DNA of 64,000 nt, taken from positions 2,354,849-2,418,848 of the forward strand of contig NC_092472.1 of NCBI RefSeq assembly GCF_047495875.1. The letters are read 5' to 3'. Position numbers and translations under genes: made by a program. The notes beneath the pieces were generated by a model. The model searched no databases, was not told the origin of the DNA, and saw only the letters and a list, made by a program, of their open reading frames with translations. Of this stretch, positions 57,690 to 64,000 are shown piece after piece. How positions within the stretch are numbered: the first letter of the stretch is position 1; every line of letters starts with the position of its first letter. This stretch comes from Pithys albifrons albifrons (taxonomy: Eukaryota > Chordata > Aves > Passeriformes > Thamnophilidae).

Positions 57690-58078
57690 TCAAGGAATCA
57701 CTGAGTGGGTTGGGATGAACATTAATGGCACTCATCCCACCCCCTGCCATGGGCAGGGACACCTCCCACCAGCCCAGTGTGCTCCAAGCCCTGTCCAACC
57801 TGGCCTTGGACATTCCCAGGGATGGGTCAGTCACAGCTTCTCTGGGAATTCCATCCCAACCCCCTCACCAAGCTCAGAGGGAAGAATTTCTCCCCAATAT
57901 CCCATCTCACCCTGCCCTCTGGCATGGGAAGCCATTCCCCCTTGTCCTGGCACTCTATGCCCTTGTCCAAAGTCCTTCCCCAGCCTTCTTGGGAGCCTCC
58001 CAGAGATACTGACATGCTGCTATAAAGTCTCCCCAAATCCTTCCCTTCTCCAGGCTGGGAGAATTTACTTGTCTGGGA
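57690..58078 (-). mobile_element. CR1, 5'-truncated
   Basis: Plus strand AAGGAATCACTGAGTGGGTT, CCATGGGCAGGGACACCTCC, CAGGGATGGGTCAGTCACAG. It lies tail-to-tail directly beside the 56.4-kb copy. Confidence 0.93.
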
Positions 58079-58079
58079 A

Positions 58080-60405
58080 ATCCTGATATGCAAGTGGCTC
58101 TGAGATGAGCAGCAGGAGAGGCTGGTGCAGCTTTGGGTGCTGGAAGGAGCTGTGAGAGCAGGCTCTGAACCATCAGCGAGCTGGTGAACCAAGGGGGAAA
58201 CAGGGACCAGCTGGAGGCAGTGTGAGCTCCTGATTATTGCCTTGCTGAAAGAAGCTGATTTTATGATTTTCTCTTATTTCACAGAGCATTTACGACTCCT
58301 TAGAGACTTCACAATGGCTCATTTGGATCAGACCTCAGGGAGGGTTCAACAGAGCAATGTTTGCAGGCTGCAGATGCTGGTTCTGTGTGGAACAGCTTGA
58401 TCCAAAGAGGACCCCTTCGGACCACCACAGCTCCTCCTAGAACTGGAAAAATTCCCAGGTCTGTCCCTCCCATATCAGCCTTTTGTGCCTTAAAATCTTG
58501 TCCTATCCTGACATTATCCTTGTGCATATCATGGCCTGTCTACACTCCCTGGTTAGACCTGCCTTCAGCTTGGAAGGATTTTTCTTATTCCTTCCATGCT
58601 CTTCTTTCAGCTATTTTGGATCCTTCATGTTTTGGATAAATGATACACATTTCTTCTGACACTTTCATATGTTATTTTTAAGCAGTTTTTTATGCTGCTT
58701 GCCAACATTTTCTCCTTACAGTTCTTTGAATTTTGTATTAAAAACCCCCATGAACAAACTGTACACAAACCACAAGGTCTTCTTTTTAAAGTCAGGCATC
58801 ATCTTAAGGGATTTGGGGCTTTTTGATCCTGAGATGCTGAATTCGATTGTATTTTGGTCACTGTTACAGAATAACCTTTTCTTAATAACAGTTTGAACCT
58901 CAAATGCTGAATTTGGCCTTAACTGCCAAAAACTCTGCTTTTCTCATTGAAAAGAATTTAATTCATGTCTCAAAATTCAGGTACTTACAGAGACTGATTT
59001 TCAGTATGGCCTAAACATCACCCTGACCAGGCTTTGGGTGGCTCTGGGCCACCTTCCCAGGGCCATGTGCTGCTTGGGGACAGCAAGGAGTTGAATAAGG
59101 AACTATCTGAGCCTTGAGGAGGGACTGAAGCAACCTAATTTTGGGTGTTTAACAGGATATAATAAATATATAGGGAAATAAAGGACTGCAAATGAATAAA
59201 CTGTACCTAAAGAAAGGGAAAACTGCCCCAATAATAAAAAAAGTAGGACAGCTGTGCTTTTATAGCAGAACTTGCTGTTTCTTTTATGACATTTATTTCA
59301 AATCATGCAAACCCTTCAGAGCAGCACTAATGCCCAGTGGAGTTCTCCAACCTAAATGTCTCGTTGTCAGTGGAAGAAACAAAGATAATGTAATTTGAAT
59401 GCTGGATGCAACAATGTAGGCTGCTCTCCAGGCTGATTCTCCTGCTCCAAACGGGAATGATGGCCCCAAACAGACTCACCAGCACAGACTGAAGAGCAGG
59501 CATCTGATTTGGGAGGAAATGGCCAATATTTCAGCTTTTTCCCCCCATGATTTGTTTCTTCCTGGAAAGGAAAAAAAGCTGCAAAACAATCGCACAAAGA
59601 CGCCGCTATTTCAAAGCAAAATTTTAAAACATTTCTGATTTGCAAATGGCATTTCAGCATTTTCATGAGAATAAAATGCTACTGTGATGCTGGGTTTAAA
59701 TATTTCATTCCAGCTCCCTGAACCAACTTAAAATCTTATTATAAGTCGTTTTGACATGAAAATGTGTTTCTCTGTGGTGCCCATGGCTGAGACATCTCCA
59801 GCTTCAAGTGCAGCTGCAGGAGCCCTCCCTGCAGTGGCAGATCAAAGGCAAACCACCTGTGAGCCACTGCTTGGCCCCACCACCCAGCCCAGGGGAAAAA
59901 CTGCATCCTGAACATCCCAAGGATGGAAAACACACATTCCTGTTGTAACCCTACTGTGAAAAGCTTGGGTGAGTTTAGTAAACAAAAACACAGCGGCTTA
60001 AAATGTGGAGTTGTGACAGTGCAACAACTGGGCAAGACGAGCTTGAGAAATTTGCTAAAAAGGATATTAGGAATAAATCCTTGTGTTACTCTTTTCAGCA
60101 CCAGGGGTAGCTTATGACTCTTTAATGTGAGCTCTCCCTCTTTCATGCCATGTAGTCTAGAGAGAGGAGAGTGGCACTGACCCAAAATGAATCCCTCCTG
60201 TCCTGGGCTCCTCCTGCTCTTCCTTACTCTGTGAAACAAGTCCTTGTCCTCTGTGAGTGGTTTTTCTGACAAGACCAGGCAAGGCAGGGATGACCCTGCT
60301 TTTTTCCTCCTTCTCTTTGAGATCCATAGGTTACCATTTTATTCTGTATTTTCCTGTGTGTGGTCTTGGTCAGGCTCCAAATTGCATTGGCAGGACCTTG
60401 TGCAT
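58080..60405. other. Sequence without recognised features
   Basis: AT-rich apparently unannotated sequence. Open frames are short and have no recognisable similarity. Confidence 0.5.
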
Positions 60406-60411
60406 CAATCA

Positions 60412-60832
60412 GGAAAGGGATGAGGAGAAGCTGAAGGCACTTGGTGTGTTCAGCTGGAGAAGAGGAGACTGAGGGGAGACCTCAGTGCAGGGACAGCTTC
60501 CTCGACAGGGGCAGAGGAGGGGCAGGCACTGAGCTCTGCTCTGTGGGGACCAGGGACAGCACCCAGGGAATGGCTGGAGCTGTGTCAGGGCAGGGTCAGG
60601 TTGGATCTCAGGAAAAGGCTCTTCCCCCAGAGGGTGGTGGGCACTGACCAGGCTCCCCAGGGCAGTGGGCACAGCCCCAAGGCTGCCAGAGCTCAGGGAG
60701 TGTCTGGATGATGCTCTGAGGGACAGGGTGTGAATCTTGGGGAGGGTTCTGTACAGGGCCAGGAGTTGTAGTCAATGCTCCCTTTGGGTCCCTTCCAACT
60801 CGACACATTCTGTGATCTGTGAAATCACGCTG
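60412..60832 (+). mobile_element. CR1, 5'-truncated
   Basis: GAGAAGCTGAAGGCACTTGG, GACCAGGGACAGCACCCAGG, CCCAGAGGGTGGTGGGCACT and the tail CGACACATTCTGTGATCTGT. Confidence 0.95.
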
Positions 60833-61629
60833 AAACAAAACCTCAGCCAGTGCTGGCTGCTCAATTAAACAGTTTGTTGTGCAGCTTTGGGAGAGGAAAA
60901 TGCTGAAAAAAGGATTTTGGGGAACATTTGTGTTGTGGGAAGAAAACATTTTGTGAGAGATTTTCCCAAGCTCCCTGCAATTCCCATGCAGAGTCATGTG
61001 TGTTGCCCTCTCCTCTGGAGCGGGGCTGGTGGCTGTGGGGGACAGTGCTGTGCCAGGGACGGGCCTGGGGGCACTGGGTGGGATTTGTTTTAGGTAATTC
61101 CACTGTAGTCCTGATGTGGGAGCAGACAGCTGTTATTCCCCTCCCAGAGGCTTGAGTGCATCTTATCTGTGCTCTCCTCTTCCTCAGTGTGGGTACTCAT
61201 TGCTGCCGTGCTGATGGGAAAAGTGCTGCTGTACTGCACCATGGGAATGGGTCCATCCTGTCCCACTGCTTGAACTGGAATGATGATGTTGGCCCTGCAC
61301 CAGGACTCCCAGTGTTCATTCCACTGCTCCTCATGGGTTTGTGCTATGCTGCTTTTGCTGGGGCTGAGTTTTGTAATACCACCATGGTGGCAGCTCTCTC
61401 GGAGTATTTGAGGACCTGTTTTGGGACTCTGAACATCCTGACTCCATTGCCCATTCCTCTGCTCAATGAGACACCTGGATAATTCATTTCTGGTGTTTCT
61501 GCCCTTGGTAACACCCCAGTCCCTGGGGTGGGGGTAGGGCTCAGCTTGCAGAAGCTGAAGTTGTGGCTGTGGGTGTTCCAGGGCGGGACATGCCATAGGA
61601 CACATCATAGGAGAGGACAGTTTTACTCT

Positions 61630-62352
61630 GCTGGGTCCTGCCCTTGGGTCACACCTACCCCTGCAGCTCCAGGCTGGGGCAGAGGGGCTGGGAAGTGCCC
61701 GTGGGAAAGGCCCTGGGGGTGCTGTGCCAGCGGCTGGACATGAGCCCAGGTGTGCCCAGGTGGGCAAGAGGCCAATGTCCCCTGGGCTGTGCCAGCCCTG
61801 GTGTGGCAGCAGGACCAGGGCAGGGACTGTCCCCCTGTGCTGGCACTGCTGAGGCACCTCCAGGGCTGGGGACAGTTCTGGGCCCCTCAGACAAGAGACA
61901 CTGAGGGGCTGGAGCATGTCCAGGGAAGGGAACGGAGCTGGGAAGGGGCTGGAGCAGCAGGAGGGGCTGAGGGAGCTGGGAGGGCTCAGCCTGGAGAAAA
62001 GGAGGCTCAGGGGGGACCTTCTCTCTCTCTCTGCAATCCCTGACAGGAGGGGGGGAGACAGGGGTGGGTTGGGTTCTGCTCCTGGGCACAGGGCAGGAGG
62101 AGAGGGCACGGCCTCAGGCCGGGCCAGGGGAGGGTCAGGTTGGACTTCAGGAGGAATGGCTCCATGTAAAGGGTGGTCAGTCATTGGAAGGAGCTTTCCA
62201 GGGAGGTTTGGAGTGCCCAGCCCTAGAGGTGCCCAAGGCAGGACTGGCCGTGGCACTTGGTGCTCTGGGCTGGGGGACAAGGTGGGCATCGGGCACAGGG
62301 TGGGCTCCATGGGCTGGGAGAGCTTTTCCAGCCTCAATGATCCTGTGATTCC
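61630..62352 (+). mobile_element. CR1, 5'-truncated
   Basis: CCCTTGGGTCACACCTACCC, CACTGAGGGGCTGGAGCATG, GGGACAAGGTGGGCATCGGG and the tail TCAATGATCCTGTGATTCC. It is the single-copy counterpart of the expanded copy at 33.5-34.5 kb. Confidence 0.94.
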
Positions 62353-62355
62353 ACA

Positions 62356-64000
62356 CTTTCTCTCTCCCACTGTGGCTCCACCCAGCCTTGCAGAGGCCCT
62401 ATGATCACTGCTGTGTTGCTGAGTAGCTTACACAGCTCTTGATGTGTGTGAGTGAAGCCCCATCCAGCACAGGGAGGGTACAAGCAAGTGGAAATCAGGG
62501 CTTATGTTTGCCACTGATAAATGTATTACTCTTTAGAGTGGAATTTAAACTACAACCCCTTTCCAGGCACCTCATTGCTCCGTTATTTTGCAGGCCTTGT
62601 AAGGGAATGTGATTTTGCCTTTTAACTGGAGTGTATCTTATGCTAAGCAGTGAGATTAAGCACAGGGATCCAAAAGAAGTTGCTGAATGGCAGAATTGCC
62701 TTTATAAATAACATTAATAATTTATCCGATCCAGGGGTTTTTTGGGTAAATGAAATACCTGCCTCTGTATAAAGCCCACTGAATAGGAACACATCTCTGC
62801 TTTTATGAGGCTGGGATTAAAGAAGGGAAATGCTAAGGGGCTTATCTTCGCTTCAATTTGCAGCCCTTCCGGCTAATGGCAAACTCATTTAAGGAGCTCC
62901 TGTGTTTGTGCCAACTCGGGCTTTGTTCTCAGTGCTGGGGCTTGGCTGCATTTCTCACCACAGTGCTGGGCAGAGCTGAGAGGAAGTGGTTTGTTTTCTT
63001 GACCTCAGATTACCAGACAAAAGCGAGCAAGAATGATTTTCCTCAGAGTCCTCCCTATTACGGGTTGCTCAAAGCATCTGCTCGGCGGCCGCGGAGAAGG
63101 GACCCGACGTGTGAGCAAGGCCAGGGCTGGTGGCTGAGTGGAAAGAGCATCTGTCATGTCGCTGCTGGGATGGCTGAGTCCTCCTGCAAACAGCCCTGAA
63201 ATGGCAAAACTCACCCTCCCCAAAGCCCACGAGCTGTCACTTCTCAGCTTTTCTTTTATGCTGGCGAAAATCAATTGCTTCGAAGTTCGTGGAAGGTGAA
63301 GGCAACATTTGCTTTCCATTCAGAGCTGAGCGGGACCTGTTCAAGAGCAAATGCTCTCGAAAGGGAGAAGAGCAAAAATCAGCAGAAAAATTCTCTGAAT
63401 AATTTGAACTAGGAAAGGAAAAAGCAATTTGCTCCCAGTTATTCTGCAGACAAAAGTATGAATAAAAAAATCATGAGCTATTTACCCTGCCTGGACTGTT
63501 TGCATGAGGTTTGTGCTATCCCAGTTTTGCTTCACTGACCCCCAAAGGCCTTTATCACCAGATCCTCGAGGCATTTCAAGAAGTCATGGGGTTTGGGGGA
63601 TTATTTTTTTTGCATGCTGGATCAGCAGGGACCAAAAGCAGAGGAAACAAAAGAGGTCCTAAATCTGAACGCTGCTGCTGGTTGTGTGTGCATTGACCTG
63701 GATCAGGGACCAACTCTACCAGCACAGAAATTTATCCAAAATACTATTACAAGCTTGGGTGCTTTGCATTCAGATGATGAGGCTGTGGCAAAGGCATGGT
63801 GGGAATTTACAATCTGCTTTAGAAAAACCTGTGTGTTTTAAAGGCAGTTGATGTCACATCTGCTGCTCTGGGTGGCCCAGGTGGGCAGCTGGCACTTCCC
63901 AAAACAGCCAGAATTGTGCTGCTGATGAGGAGAGGAAAAAGAAAGGAGGATGAGGACCTCATAAGCTTTATCAAAACCCACCAAAAAGTCAAGAGATTTG
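62356..64000. other. Sequence without recognised features
   Basis: Mixed-composition sequence with a small CpG cluster near 63.08 kb (CTCGGCGGCCGCGGAG). No supported exon, RNA gene or repeat. Confidence 0.45.

Overview
This window looks like a stretch of a bird nuclear chromosome, most likely from a songbird. The main evidence is the repeat content: dozens of 5'-truncated CR1 LINE copies ending in the usual short ATTCTRTG-type tail, solo LTR-like elements, and one composite element with a tRNA-Ile-like head and a CR1 tail that resembles the passerine SINE TguSINE1. There are no operons, no bacterial-type genes and no CRISPR array. Genes here are split into short exons separated by kilobases of repeat.

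One protein-coding gene is recognisable. It is DELE1, on the minus strand across roughly 0.5-14.5 kb, and the window's left edge cuts off its 3' part. Nine exons can be supported by matching splice sites, codon phase and similarity to the vertebrate protein: 14483-14377 (start codon and mitochondrial-type leader), 13699-13606, 13495-13390, 12784-12641, 5196-5141, 5095-~5013, 2738-2596, 1754-1596 and 631-539. The last three encode Sel1-like/TPR repeats. One exon, expected between 5.0 and 2.7 kb, was not found, and the 3' terminal coding sequence is unresolved.

The 5' end of DELE1 is the most unusual part. Intron 1 (about 680 bp) is almost entirely a GC-rich minisatellite with a unit of about 20 bp, and next to it a 12-bp repeat runs up to the exon 2 acceptor. 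About 220 bp upstream of the start codon lies an array of about 500 bp built from GGCAC/GGCAT pentamers. These arrays keep reading frames open on both strands and produce spurious ORFs of up to 643 codons.

From about 15.2 kb to the right end (49 kb) I find no convincing protein-coding exon. The region is a mosaic of young CR1 copies, older CR1/L3-like LINE remnants (around 10-11, 23-24.6, 27.4-28.4, 32.5-33.3, 36.3-37.5 and 38.5-42.5 kb), LTR candidates and unannotated sequence with a few GC-rich, possibly regulatory islands (34.75-35.06 and 50.58-50.77 kb). Three individual CR1 copies have unusual histories. One at 33.5-34.5 kb carries two separate internal tandem expansions (51 bp and 38 bp units). 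One at 39 kb has a partial internal duplication. One at 50.9-51.9 kb is split by an LTR with a 5-bp target-site duplication.
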